A stretch of DNA of 64,000 bases. It comes from Sarcocystis neurona. Lineage: Eukaryota > Apicomplexa > Conoidasida > Eucoccidiorida > Sarcocystidae. The translations under genes and the position numbers were made by a program. Numbering within the stretch: position 1 is the first letter of the stretch; the number at the start of each line of letters is the position of its first letter. The stretch covers positions 1,368,370 to 1,432,369 of the forward strand of contig KL647305.1 in assembly GCA_000727475.1 (NCBI GenBank). The letters run 5' to 3'. Of the stretch, positions 23,363-37,300 are shown in pieces. The notes beneath the pieces are model-generated. The model did no database searches, was not told where the DNA came from, and worked only from the letters and a program-made list of their open reading frames with translations.

Positions 23363-26300
23363 TTTTCGAGAGGTCCGCGGATGTAGTGCGGAAGAAGGAC
23401 GGAAAGCAAGAGGCCGGAGGAAGCCGAGTTAGTGAGGCGAACGGAAGGCACTGGAGATGATAAGGACCCGAGGAAGCGGAGCTAAGCACGAGAGTTGAAA
23501 GTAGACGACGACCATGCCAGTGCGGACCTGTCGACGACGAAAGGAAGAAACGCAAAGGACCACGGCAGACACACTGTAGATGAAGACATCAAGAACGTAA
23601 AGAACGGAGATAGATGTCGAAAGGGCGACGAAAAAACGTGGAATAGCCGCGATGAGGACGGCAAGACGAGAAAACGAGAAGCAAGCGCACGCGGAGGAAG
23701 AAAAATGGGGAAATGGGCCAAAGGAGAGAAAGTGCGAACACAAGACACAGATCGAGAAAGAGAAGAAATTCGTAACCTTCTCCGCAACAACGAATGCGCC
23801 AAGATACAAAAGACCGACGAAGGTGCAGGAGAACTGACTACAATGAACAAAGTCGGGAACAAGCGAAAGCAGGAGGGCTAATAATATCGTGGAATCAAAT
23901 TTTCACGGCCACGTGGAGCGGAAAGGAAAAATGTATACAGTGAAGATGGAGACTGGAGGGATTCAATGCGGCGAAAGGGCCCAGGGGTCGACAACGAAGG
24001 AAAGAAAGAACCAGGAAGAAGTCGAGGTTCGAATGATAAAGTTAAAATTCAGCTGAGCGGCGAATAATTGTACAAAGGCAAAGGTAAAACGGCGAAATGC
24101 AATGCCGTGGGAAACCAAGTCCTCTGTTACGCGGCGGCGCACGACGGCGGTAGATATTTCTTTGCATGCACCGGAGAAACCCATCTCTCTTCTCTTTTTC
24201 TTACAAGGACTTTCTTTCGTTGCTTCTGGAAAATTTAAACCAATCCTCAGCTGTCGTCTTTCTGCAGTGTTCCGGCAGCATGTGACAATGTCAAAGATTG
24301 ATTTCCTCCGGCACTTCTGTGCGAGCGCATGCTTCCTTCCATTGGCACACAGCTTGCTGCTTCTCTCGCGCGGACGATTCCTCGTTTTCTCTTGCTTCCC
24401 GCGCAGCGCTATACTTTTTTATTCCAAAAACGTCCATTACACTTCCACCGAAACTCCGTAACCGTCCCTCCTTCCTTCGACACACTGCTTTTCTCCTTCT
24501 TCTACTGGCCGTCGCCGCACCTTCCGTGTTCCAACTTCATATCTCTGCCGTTTTGTTGAACACTCTTTGTCCTATGGCTCCTCTCTCCGCAAAAGCATTC
24601 TCTCTGCCGTAGAAGGAAGGCCCAACTCTACAAGACGAAACCTGGCTGCTCGTGCAACTCGTGTCTGCGGGTGCACGCTACCGACTCCCCCACTTTTTCC
24701 TGCATGCGGAAGAGAAGAAAGCCGAACCACGGGCACATCCTTCAGAAAATGAAGAACGCGTCGCCTCTTTCGGGAAAAATCTGGACCTCCCCGCGGCAGC
24801 TCAGCGGTGATGCCGGTGGTTGTATCTGTGTGTGTGTGTGTGTGTCTACGGGTGGTGATGCACGCCTTTGTTCTCCTACTTGTTGTCTACCCACCAAAAC
24901 ACGTTTTACTTCATGATTCACCCGATTACTCGGCAGTCCGTCATATCTCTCTGTAAATCTACTTACATGCATCTACTTAACCACGCGAATATGTACACGT
25001 AGGCACTTGTGTGGGTGAACTCTCCCCGGCCGGCAGTACCTGCTTCCGCTGCTACTGCTGCTGTTCTGGCTGGCGCGCCCATCCACATGTACCTCATATA
25101 TATACACATACGTGCAGGGACTAACAGGAGGGACTGCCAATAGCAGTGCAGCCCAAACTTCTTTGTTAGTCTGAGTTTGTTTGTGTGTGTGCGTGTACGC
25201 GCTTCGGGGCGACGGCGTGACTGACTGCTTTTTCATTTTTTCCGTCCCCTGTACCGAAGCAGGGCCTTCGGTCTGACGTCTGCACTAACTGTATTTCATG
25301 GAAACTTGAATTCTTCGTAGTTGTTTCTCTCTTCTATCGAGCCCCACCGCATACTGCAAGAGGCACAAATTTTGATTTCGTCTTCTGCCGAGCCACGGGC
25401 GTCCTCCGTCGTCGAAGAGACGTCTGCCTGACTTTTCCCACCTTGTTCGGCCTTCCCTACATCGTTGGTTGACTGCTGGGCTTTCTTCGGGGGAAAAGCG
25501 ATTTCTCCTAAAATTTCCGGGCCCCACCGGGAAGCCAAATGAAGACCTAGAGAAGGATGAGAAGAAGAGAACGAACGAAACAAAGAGGGGGGGAAAGCTA
25601 GAGGAACAGCAGAAACAGAAGACCGGAAAAGACGAGAACCGCCAGGAAAAGGACTTGCGAAGAAGAAACAGAGCCTGACGGAGAAGAGCGAGAAGGAGAC
25701 ACGCACAGTAGTGAAGAAAGAAACTTGTAGTAGGACGTGGAAGGGTCGACTCCTCAGCAAACGCGCGCGCAGGCGGTCTTTGTATATCCTCCACAATTGA
25801 AGAAGAGACGAAGGCAGCAAGCGAGCTCTCTGAATATATCTGGGGGACTTCCCTATTAAATAAAGACGTGCGGGGTGTCGGGGTATAACTGGAAGTCAGA
25901 AGAAATGAAGTTGCAGTCGCACCGTTCCGTCGACTAGTAAGCAACCGCGCGGGCGCGCGGTGTCATTACACCCCAGAGGCCTCCGGATGTACGTGGTGGA
26001 GCCGCAGTACGCAGAGGCAAATTTTAAAAATATTTTCACGTACAAGAAATGCCTCGTGTGGTTGCGTCGACTACTTCAATTTCTTCTTCTCACGTTTGTG
26101 TATCGATTTCCTACCTGTACTTATACCTTCCTTTATGGACGCATGCATCCACCGCATACGTAGAAGTTCTCCCTATCCCTCGTCTTCTTAACGGCGCTTC
26201 TTCCGCAGCGGAGCCGAGCGACAGACACGTCCGAGACTTTCCGAATCAATATTCCCCTATGCGTGTCAAGGCTCCTCTCTCTGCTCGCACCCTTACATAT

Positions 26301-27166
26301 ATCCATACATGTATATTTATACACGTATAATCAAATATATGTGTGTCTGTTTGTATGCGTGGAGATGGAAGTGTACTCTCTGTGTGTATGTGTATATATG
26401 TACGTGTAGGGAAAGAGACATTTAAGTTAATATATGTGTGTATCTGTTTGTATAAATAGGTGGAAATATGTTTGTGGATATGTGTGTGTGTGTGTGTAAA
26501 TAAATCTCTCTCTCTGTATCTCTCTGTATATATATACATATATAGAGATAGAGTTGTAATTAAATATATGTGTAAGGCTGTCCATGCACATATCTGGACA
26601 CGTGTTTCTGTATCTTTCTCTCTATACATATGTGTATGTATATAGAGAGAGAAAAACCTACAAACATGTATATATATATCTGCTTATGTGCATACGCGGA
26701 CATGTGTCAGTGTACCAGATTCTCGCGGCGTCTAAGTGGGTGACGCGCACGGCGCGTGTGTACACGGTAGGAGAGGAGGGGCGTAGGTAGGGAAGCGCAG
26801 CATCCCGCAGTCGAGCATGCGAAAGCCCGCAATACCTACGCATTGCCGAAGGGTCTCCTTTCGTCAGATATGCAAAGTGAAGTAGATATGAATGCATCAG
26901 GATCAATAAGTGTACACATAAATATATTTTTTATATGTACACCTGTGTAGACAGCGGCATCGCCAAATGCATCAGCGACATATTTGTACCCATGTATATA
27001 TATATATATACATACGCAGTACGTACATGTGTATATATGCGGATCTGAAGTCTGCACGACTACACGTGTATATATATATATATACGTCCCTCCATATGTA
27101 TATATGTATATGCACTGTTCATGCAAATGAATAGTTGTGGTTTATCTATGTAGAGACTTGTTATCC

Positions 27167-27198
<32 letters not shown>

Positions 27199-27831
27199 AT
27201 GCATGTGAGTAATTGCGCTCTGTGTATATAGAGAGTAGAGAGCCGTTAATACTACGAGGACAACACGTGGGAGTGAGGACGGGTGTTTGCCGGACGAGGC
27301 GTTGTCCATTTTTGGCCCGCAGCTTGCGCAGCAGGAAGAAAAGACCGAAGAAGGGGGAAACGGTGAGGGGGAAGAAACATAACAACGAAAGCAGTAGTAC
27401 TACCCCACCGGTGGAAGACGTCTCTGCCCCGCCGCCTGCCACAGTAGCAGCAGCAGCAGCACAGGAGAGAAACGATCGCGTGACAGGAAGCGAAGGGAGA
27501 GAAGGAGAAGCAGGGGAACAGCAGCAACGGCAGCAGAAAGAAAAGGAGGTGGAGAAAGAGAACCACCAAAAGCAGCTGCAGAAGCAGCAGCAGAAGTAGC
27601 AGCAGAAGCAGCAGCAGGAAGAGGAGCAGCAACAGTAGCAATATGTGGGGACGCAGCAGGTGGAGGAGCGCGTGAACTAGCAGCCGCCACGGAGAGAAGA
27701 GCCGCAGCAGGGACAGAGGCAGCAGCAACAGGACGTGCAGCAGCAGGACGACGCGAAGTAGCTGCAGGAGGAGAAGACGGGGACTTGCAGGCGCAGCAGC
27801 AGCAGCAGCAGAAGCACAAGCGGCGAGCGCA
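23363..27831. promoter_or_regulatory. Divergent intergenic region between the SPB4-like gene and the AGC kinase
   Basis: The two genes start at its borders and point outwards, so promoters and 5' untranslated regions of both should lie here, possibly with an undetected 5' exon of the kinase. About 23400-24300 is purine-rich unique sequence, 24300-26260 is mixed, and 26330-27200 holds TG, GA and TA microsatellites. From 27400 GCA repeats begin and run into the kinase frame. Open frames at 23495-23881 (+) and 25285-25944 (-) show biased composition and no domain. I identify no specific promoter element. Confidence 0.5.
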
Positions 27832-28365
27832 ATGGCGAGAGCACCGGCCTTCTCGGGTGAAGAGGAAGAAGGAGAAGAAGCAGCAAGCCCTTGGGCAGCA
27901 GAAGGAGAAGCAGGAGAAGGAGCAGGAAAGGCAGCAGCTGCTGCAGTGCCTGTGTTTGTCCAGCTAAGAAGACCTGATGTGGAGAGGGGACCAGCAGTAG
28001 GGGCGTGCTCTCCAGCACCGGCGGCAGCAGCAGCCGGACCAGCAGCACCTGCTGCAGCAGAAGAAGCAGCGGCAGCACCCGCGGCAGCAGCGCGAGCAAC
28101 AGCAGCAGCAGCAGCAGCGTCAGAAGCAGCAGCACTGGCGAAGGGACGAGAAGGAAGGGGAGGAACTGCAGAAAACCGACCTGCAGACGTTGCCCCAGAA
28201 CAAGCGCCACCACCAGCAGGAGAGGAAGAAGAAGAAGAAGCGGACAGTGAGAGCGAGTGCATCGGAGACTACTATATTCTGGCAAAGATCGTCGAGAAGC
28301 GTAAGTCACGTCTGTGGCTTTGCAGAAAGATAAGAAGAAGAACAAATTCTTCTTCTTCCTCTCTT

Positions 28366-28398
<33 letters not shown>

Positions 28399-31300
28399 GC
28401 TTTGCCTGACGATCCCGCTTCTTCGAACTCCAGCGGTAATGAGCGAGGTGCCCCCGCACACGTCGTAGCAGCAGGTGGCCCTCTACAGACTGCAGCAGGC
28501 TCTCCGAGCGGTGCTGTCGAAGCTGCTGTTCCTGCTGCGTTGTCTGCGTCGTCTGCTGCTGCTACTGCTGTCGCTGTGACGTCGGACGCCGGTTCGCTCC
28601 CCGCAGCAGCAGCGGCGGCCCCGTCAGCAACCGCAGCAGCAGAATCGCCGAAAGAACCTGGAGGAGGAGAAGAAGGAGGACGAGAAGCAGCAGCAGCAGC
28701 CGCAGTAGTGGCAGGAGAGAGTGAGGAAGAAGCAGGACTGCCTCCGCGCTTGAAGGCAGTCTTTTCTTTTGCAGAGACGGACGAGGACGAAAGTCAGGCG
28801 GGCTGCCAACTTCTACACGAAGCCTTGTTTACTGCCGCTGCTGCTGAAGAAACGCTCGCTGACAACTCACCTTCGTCGAGCCGAACAGCTGCAGCAACTG
28901 TCTCCTCGTCTTCGTCCTTTGCTGCCTGCTCGGCAACAATAACCCCCGCCGCTCCTGCTGCTAACCCGGCTTCTTCTGCTGCAGCAGTGTCTGAAGCACC
29001 CATCGCTGCCTCTGCGGCTGCTGCTCCGTCTGAGACCACTACTGCGCGGTCTGCGACTGCTGGTGCTCCGCCTGCGGCCGCTGCTGCTGTTGCGTGTCCC
29101 GTTTCCACTGCTGCCCCTGCTGCTGCTCCTGCTCGTCATCCTTCTGCTTCTCCTCTTGACGCTGCAGCCGGTGCAGCTCCCCTCTCCTCCCCGTCCGCCT
29201 CTTCCTCGTTGTCTTCCGCTGCTGCTGCTGCCGCTACGTGTGGGCGTCCCTCTTCTCCTCCTCTTCCTCCTCTTGCATCTCCTCCTGCCGATTCTTCTTC
29301 CTTTTCGTGTGCCATATGTATTGACCTCGTGAAGGCAGTAAATACGTACGCGGCTGCTACGGCTGCTGCTCGGGCCGAGGCGGGTGCGGCTGCGTCTGTT
29401 GCAGCTGCTGCGGCTTCTGCTGCTGCCGAGCGCGCGGCAGCGCGTGCTGCTGCTGGGGCTGCTTCAAACTCCGCCGACGCCGCGGCTGCTGCTGCTGCAG
29501 CGAGTTCCCGACGCCTCCGCAGAAGCCGCCACCAGGCATCGCAGGAGCAGCAGCAGGAGGGAAAGGAAAAGCAACAGGACGGAGAGGAAGAGGACGAAGA
29601 GCAGCAGACGGAGGAACGCAAGCGCGAATCTTACGCAGGGGCAACGAAGGCGGTGGGGCACTGCCGTAGCAGCAACTCCGAGCTGTCGCTGCACAAAGCT
29701 GCAGAAAATCCTCTTTGTCTCTCTGTTTTTCCCGTGGCTCCTTCGCCGCGACAGAGCATGCAAGATGCCGTGACTGTTCGCTTTTCTTCTTCTTCGTCCT
29801 CTTCATCTTTGGCTCCCTCTTCCGCTTCCCTTTCTCATTCTAGCGCTGCTGCTGACTCGAACCGCTTCTCGCTTCTCCCAGATCAATCCCGGTGTGCCAG
29901 CGCTGCTGTTGGCCCCTGCCCTGCTGCCGCTGTTTCCCCCGTCCCCCTTGCTGCGGCTCACGGCCCTTCGCACCGTCTTCGCCGTAACTCTTCTTCTGCT
30001 TCTTCCGTTGGTGCTGGGCCCGCTAATGCGACGTATTGCACTTCGCCAGCTGCTGCTCCTGCTGCTGCGTCTGCTGTCGACCAGCGGCCCCCCCCGGCTG
30101 CTACTTCGCTTCCGGAAGCCGCTGCTGCTTCCCTCCAGACGGTCGTTGACGGGAGAGGCCGCTGCTGCGGGCGTGCGCCGGCGGCTCCATCTGCTGCTGC
30201 CGCTGGGGTGGTGCTGGCGGCGGGCGAGTCCTGCGGTGTGACGGCTGATGCTGGGACTGTCTGCACCGCGGCCGCTGCTGCTCCTATTGGCTCTGGGTCT
30301 GCGTCTCTTGCAACAGCAGCAGGAGGAGGGAAGAGAGGGCGGTCTGTGGGGGGGGGACTGCTTCCCGCAGCAGCGGCGGCGTTCGCTGCCGCCTCGTTCC
30401 CAGCAGCAGCCCTTCCTGCTGCGGCAGCACAGGTCGAGGAGCACTTGTTTGCAGTCAAAGAGGTTCCCCGAGCTGCGATCGCGACGCAGAAGCAAGCGGA
30501 GCACCTGTGGAACGAGCGGCTGACTCTCGAAGAACTAGCGCAGCATCCGGCTGCGCAGTGCGGTGTGCATCGCTTGGTGGAAACGTTTAAAACTGACAGC
30601 AGTTTGTTCTTCGTCTTTGAGGCGGTCGCCGGGGGACCGCTCCACCGCCATATTCGCTTTGAAGGGGGTCTGCAGCAGCAGCGGTGTTGCTGGTACGCTG
30701 CTGAGCTGCTGCTCACGCTTCAGAGTCTTCATGCCCACGGTATTGTGTTCCGCGACTTGCAAGCGTCCAACGTGTTGCTTGACGCGTACGGAAGGCTGAA
30801 ACTCTGTGACTTTGGCTTGGCGAAAAAAATTGGGACGCTGCCTTTCAAGCGGACGCGGTCGTACTGCGGCACGCTGCACGCGATGGCGCCAGAGGTTCTC
30901 GCGGTGGCTGCGACACCCCCACCTCACCTGTTGGCCCTGCAGCAGCAGCAGCTGGCGAGCTGCAGCCGCAGCGACAAACGCAGAAGCAGCAAGACGACTG
31001 TAGCAGCAGCAGCCCCAGGGAGCTGGTGCAGCGTTTTTAGAAACGCGCGCACCTGGGGACTTCTCGGCTGCAGCGCGGCCGCAGACAAACAGCAACAGCA
31101 GCAGGAAGGTGTTCCCGACCCGCCGCACGATCAACAGCAGCAGCACGAGCAGGAACAACACCGACAGCAACGCCCCCCGCTTCCACAGCAGCAGCAACAT
31201 CGAGGGAGAGGCCTTTCTTTCTTCTTGAGATTTGCTTCCTCCCCTGCTGCGGCGGCCGCTGCCATTCCTCGTGAAGACGAAGAACGAACCCTAGAAAAAG

Positions 31301-34300
31301 AAGCCAAGGGAACCGACCAACAGGGCGCCGGCCTCACCGCTGCTCCTCGATTCATTCAAGCAGCTCGACTCTCTCGACGCAGAAAAACCGAGGCGCCGAG
31401 TGCTGCTGGCGCTGCTGCTGCTGCTGCCGCAGAGGCTACAGAGATCGATCAAGAAGGCGAGGGCGCGAAGCGACTGCGCGCAGCAGAGACAGAGGAAGTG
31501 AAGAAGCAAGAGGAAGGATACTCGTTTGCTGTCGACTGGTGGTCCTTCGGTATTCTCCTCTTCGAAATGATATACAAGTCAGTAAAATTCGTGTAGGGAA
31601 ATGCTCGGGGTTAATTGCATGCATGCTGCTGTCAGCCAGCGACCATGATACAGGCTTTGCCGTTGCTGCTGCTGTCCGTGACGCTTGAACTGATGCGCGT
31701 CTGCCGCGTCGCTCTGCCTCTGCTGCTCTACTTTCTGTCCTGCTGGGTCCCGACCAGTCCGTCGACTGCTGCTGCTTCACGTGATGCTGCTAGTGCAGCA
31801 GCCACGAGCGCTGTTAGGACTGCTCTTGGCGCGCCCGGGGGATCTGCCCGGGAGATTGCTGCTGCGTCTGCTGGCATTCTGCTGAGGCTGTTGGTGCTGT
31901 TACGGCTCCTTCTTGGCCACACCTGGGTGTCTGCTCCTGCAGCTCCTGGCGCTTCTTCTGTCGCCGCAAACGTGTCCGCCTCCGGCGTCATCTCCTCCTC
32001 CTCCTGCTGCCCGATGGGCTTCACAGGCCGCTGCAGGTGCTGCCGTTGCTGCTGCTGCTGCACCCTCCCCCGCCGCTACTGCAGTTGAGGCTGCTGCTGC
32101 TGCCACCGCATTGGCCGGCGCTGCTGCCGCTGCGACTGCTGCTCTGCCACTGGTGCTGCTGCAGATCAACAGTGCCGCTCGTAGGGATATTGCCGTGGCG
32201 CCCGGCTGCTGCTGCTGCTCCTGGTGTCGCGGCGACTGGAGAACGACTCTGTTTGCGCAGCTGCTGCCGCTGCTGCCGTTGTTGCGAAGAGTCGTGCTGC
32301 AGCTGGTTCGTATTCTTTTCTTTCGCTGCTTTCTTCGTCTCCGTGTAGCGTTTTATTCGCCGCCGCACCTCCTTGCGCAGTCCCTGAGCCGCAGCGACTG
32401 GTGTCCTCCATGAACGCGACAGAGATTTTCTTGCCCCGCTTTGAAGCTTCAGCTGCAGGCACACCCACGTCCTTTCCTTCTCTCTTCTCTTCGCTTCCTC
32501 TCCCTCGCCCTTCTTCTCTTTCCGTCGCTGGTCCACTTACTCTTTCTCTGCCGTTCTCCTCGCGTTCCTCCCACTGTCCCTCCCCCTCTGTGTATGATCT
32601 TCATGTTTTTGATGCCCGCATTATTTGCGCGTATCTATCTCTTCGTCTTACTCTTTCTCTCTTTCTCCTTGCTGCTCTCTTTTTCATCTTCCCACTCTTT
32701 CTTCCCTTCCCTCGCGCTCCGCGGCTTCCTTTCCCTCACGGCTTCTCTCTTTTCCTGTTCGTCTTTCTCCGCCTCTCTCTGTCTTTCTCCCTGTCGCTTT
32801 CCCTTCGTGCAGAAGAGATGTGTGCACCTGCGGCTGTGCCAGAAACGAACTTTTTTGGTGGTCCACCACTTTATTTCCTCTGCACTGGCGTTGTTTTTTC
32901 TTGCGCGCGCGTACGCACGGCATGCCTGAAAGTCTGCTGCTGCTGTTCGTTCAGCGCCGTGCCCTTCGGCTACCGCGACTACGACAACGACCTGTGAGTC
33001 TTTCCAAGAGGAGCAAAAAGTGAAGAGGAGGGAGCAGAAGACTCCGAAGCAAAGCGAGAGGAAAGTAGAGAGAAACATACAGAGAGAGACGGACAAAGAC
33101 AGACAGAGAGAGGAGACACAGAGACACACACAGACAGACAGTAGAGAGACAGAGGTGCAGAAAGGAGAAAACAGACAAGACGAAGAAAAGAGAAGAAGTT
33201 GGGAAGTTGTGAAGAGCAAAACGGGAAGGAAGAAGAAGAAGGGACGAACGTTGAAACATCGGAGACACGAGAGACAGAGAGGAAGGCAGGACGGAAGGAG
33301 ACACACAGCAGTCAAAGAAGAGAAGAAATGATGAAGGGGACAAATAGGGAATGACGAGCTGGTGAAGTAGAAGTGTAAAAGAAGAAACGTGGAGAAGAGA
33401 GAAAGCGGAAAAGGAAGGCGAAGGAGAAGAGAAGAAGCCACAGAGGCTACGAAAGACAGGGCAAAGCGAAGAGCTTCATAAGAAAGACGGGGGACAGACA
33501 GAGGGGCATGCGTCGGGAAGAAACCTGCGATAGCAGAAAAAGGTGGAGAGGACTTTTCTGTTGCGCCCTACGTGGTGGCCCACCTGTTTTGCTTCGTTTC
33601 GACAGCTGCTTCCCAGGCCCACGCGCGAGCGGCCGTCTTCGTTGCGTCTTCTCTAAGTAGTCTCAATGTGTGGGAGACGCAGTTTTGTTTTTGGCGGTCA
33701 CGTGGAAATTTTCGTTTTGCATGTCGCCGTGTGAAAGGGGGGAAGACGTTTTCTGCTGACAGACGCGCCAAGAGACGGAAGATCTGGCGAAGCGCAGCAG
33801 CCTACACTCACGAAGTGTGGGGAGATATCTGCGACGAGGCACGACCCGCTGCTGCAGGAGGGAAAGAGAAACTGCCGACAAGAAAGAGGCAGAGACACCT
33901 GGCCCATTCTCCTCGGCAGCAAGGGAAGGGCACTCTCCATCTATTCAACCAGATGCGGGAAATTTATTGACTTGATAGACCCGCGAAACGTAGCAGCTCC
34001 CACCCAATTCCCGACGAACTTCACATATAAACATCCGATGCATACACACCTGTACAGACGATTCTGTCTGTCTCTGTCTCTCTTCCTATATGCACATATA
34101 CGTATATGTGTGGTTTTTCTTTCCACATATAAACACCCGGGCATACGTAGATATATACATGTGTGTCTGTCTTTGTGTTTCTGTCTCTCTTTCTCAATAT
34201 ACTAATATAGATATGTATGCGTGTATGGAGTCTCTCTCTTCACATCTGTACGCATACACGCCTGTACCGGTCCTTTGAATACTCGTATACCGGTAAACAC

Positions 34301-37300
34301 ACACACACACACACACTTATGTGCATATATATGCCGCCTGTGCCTTTGTACAGATGTGTATATGTGTGGATATGTGAGTGAATGTAGACTGGCGAGTTTC
34401 TATGTTTCTAGAGGTGGAGAGGTAACCTCGATGCTGTTCTTCCTCGTCTGCGTGAGGAGTAGTGCCCAAGGGTCTCTGTGCATATGTATTTGTGTATGTA
34501 TGTATGTGCGTGTGTGTACGTTCGTTTGTGTGTATATATATCTGCCCCGTCTATTTTCTTGAGGTCGGCACGACGCGGGCAGTTTGCTTCTCCGTAGACG
34601 TATTTGTTTGTTTCGATAGTCGCTCTCTGTCTCTCGCCCTTTTCCTTGCACTGTGTGTTTCTACATTTTATTCCTGAGTCTGTGTTTCTCTCTCCCACCA
34701 GTTTTATGTCATACGTCTACATCTTTGTATGGCACCTCCTCTCTCTACACAAGTACGTATATCTGCCTGCATATACTCTCTCCTCTATATATACCTATAT
34801 GTATATATGTATGGTTCCTGCTCTCTCCAGTTGTGTGTCTATCCGTGTGTGTACCTGTGTCTCTCCACATATGTATGTATATGTGTATATGTGTATGTAT
34901 ATACCTCTCTCTTACCTATCCGCACATATATATGTGGGTGCCCCTCTCTCTCTTCATATGTATATATGTAAATGTGACTCTTGCTCTCTCCACGCGACTA
35001 TATATATCTGTGTATGTACCCCTCGCTCTCTCTCTCTATATATATATATATATGTATATGCATATGTGTGTATCTGTATATATATATATTATATATGTTT
35101 CTTGCTCATCATACGTGTATACCCGTATGCGTGTATACCTCTCTGTCTTCTCTATGTCTATGTGCATTATATATGTATATGTGTGGCTGTTTCTCTCTCT
35201 CTCTCTCTACATGTATATCTCTACGTACAAGTGTTTACTTCTGTTCTCTGTCTGCCCCTATCTGTTTCTCGCGCTCTCTGCATCTGTAGACATATGTGCG
35301 TGCTTTTGTGCCTCTCTGTTTTTCTTTTCCACATACATTTGTGTCCCTTGTCTTTTCTTTCTCTCTGTCCCCCTCTCCACGTCTGTATATGTCCCCGTCT
35401 TCGTGTTTTCTTCTGTAACGTGAATCTTTGATATATTCTTCTACTTTTCTGCGTCTCCTTGGGTTCACCTGCCGACCCCATTGCTTCGAGTCGTCTGCTG
35501 CTGTCTTCTGCTGCACAGCAACTTGCCAGTGGCGGAGTTGGCGGCGCAAAGCCCCGCGACGCTGTCCTTTCCTGCAGATCGACACGTCCCCGACGAGGCC
35601 AAGGACCTGATTATTCAGCTGCTTCACGTGAGACGTGCCCTCTTTTAAAACGTTTGGCTGCCTTCCCGTTTTGTCTCCTCTCAAGAGACGCGTCGGCTTC
35701 TTTCGCGCGCCTGCGTCTGTCTCCTCCTGCCTTGACTGCGTCTCCACCCACGCACGCGGGTCTGTGTGGCTCCCTCGACCACGCGTGGACGCTTCTTTTT
35801 CTCGAAGTGCTGCTCGATGTCTCTGTGTCTCCGATTTCCGCCTGTGTCTCTCTGGCACTGCTGCCTTTCTCCGTCTCTTTGTACGTGCGTGCATTTTTAT
35901 AGCACGCACGCGCATATACGTATGTCGCTTCCTGCCTGCCCGCGGCTCGGATTTTCCGTCCTTTTTGTGGACGGGAGTGGCTTCACCTCTCTCTACATAG
36001 TCCTCTCTGTGTGTCTTTCAAGGTCTCCTTGGCGCCTCTTCAACCTGCGTCTCTATTTGCCAGTTTTGTCCCACTGCACGTCTCTGGCTAGCTGCGGTGT
36101 ACCTACACTCGAAAAATCGAAAGCATCCAGGACGTTCTAATTAGTCTATGTCCGGAATCGCAATGTCAGATAAAAGTAAATTACGTGCACATACATATGT
36201 ATATATACTTAATTGTGCACGTAAATGTGTACATAGCCATATACGCATCTACACATACGTATATTTATTCAAATGTATGGATATGGATATATGCATCTAT
36301 ACAGTTACATACATATATACGTATGTGTGAACGTGTGTATATCGATATATACATCTACATGTGTATATACACATATTTATATATAAATATATTGAAGCAT
36401 ACATATATATAAATGAATGGATATCGAGGTAAATGAAGGTACATCGATATAGGCATCTACACATATATGTATATGTGTGACTCTATGGATATTGATATAC
36501 GCCTCTATACATATATATATATATAAATGTACGTATATCGAAATATATGCGTGCATGTACATGTATATATAACATTCTGCTCACTAGCGCGTTCACGCGT
36601 ACGTATTTGCCAACTAGTGTGCAATCGTATCTACCCATATGGATGCGTATATGTTTGTGAACATATGTGCACGCGTATGACGACTTTCTGCTTGGTCGTT
36701 TTCTTCCTTCGTCTTCTCCATATCTGTCCTCGGTGTGGACGTGCTGTCTTCGCTTCTTCCTTTTCTCTTCCACGTCTCCTCGTCTTCTGCGCTGCTCGCC
36801 GTTCACGCCCTTCGCCGGCATGTTGCAGGCAGACCCGGAGCGGCGGCTCGGCTGCCGAGGCGGCGCAGAGGAAGTGATGCGGCACCCGTACTTCAAGACG
36901 ATTGACTGGCAGCTGGTCAACGCAATTCGTATGGCGCCAGCCGCGCAGCTCACCGCGGAAATGCTGCAGAAAATCCCTCCCACCGAGAAAGGGCTCGGAC
37001 TCCTGCAGCTCCAGCCCGAGAGACCTGCTGTCCAGGTGCTGCTCCTCTGTTTCCTCGTTGCCGGGGGGTTTCTCCAGACTTGTCCTCCCTTCTTTCGTGC
37101 TCCTCGCTGCGTCCCTCTCCAGCGCTGCTGCTCTCCTCCGTCTCCGTCTGTCTCGGCCCCTCCTTGCCACTCAAACTGCCCCTCCCTGTTAGTTCTCTGC
37201 ACTCTGCCATTGTCTCAGCGTAGTCTCTGTGCATGCGCTTTCCTCACTTTCTCTTCCTGCGTCTGTGTGGGTCTCTCTTGTCTTCTCTTGAAGTGGCCGC

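Noticed and set aside
25285..25944. 219-residue - strand frame as a gene
   Set aside because: Composition is Ser/Phe/Arg-biased, there is no domain, and the opposite strand is purine-rich, which yields such frames by chance.
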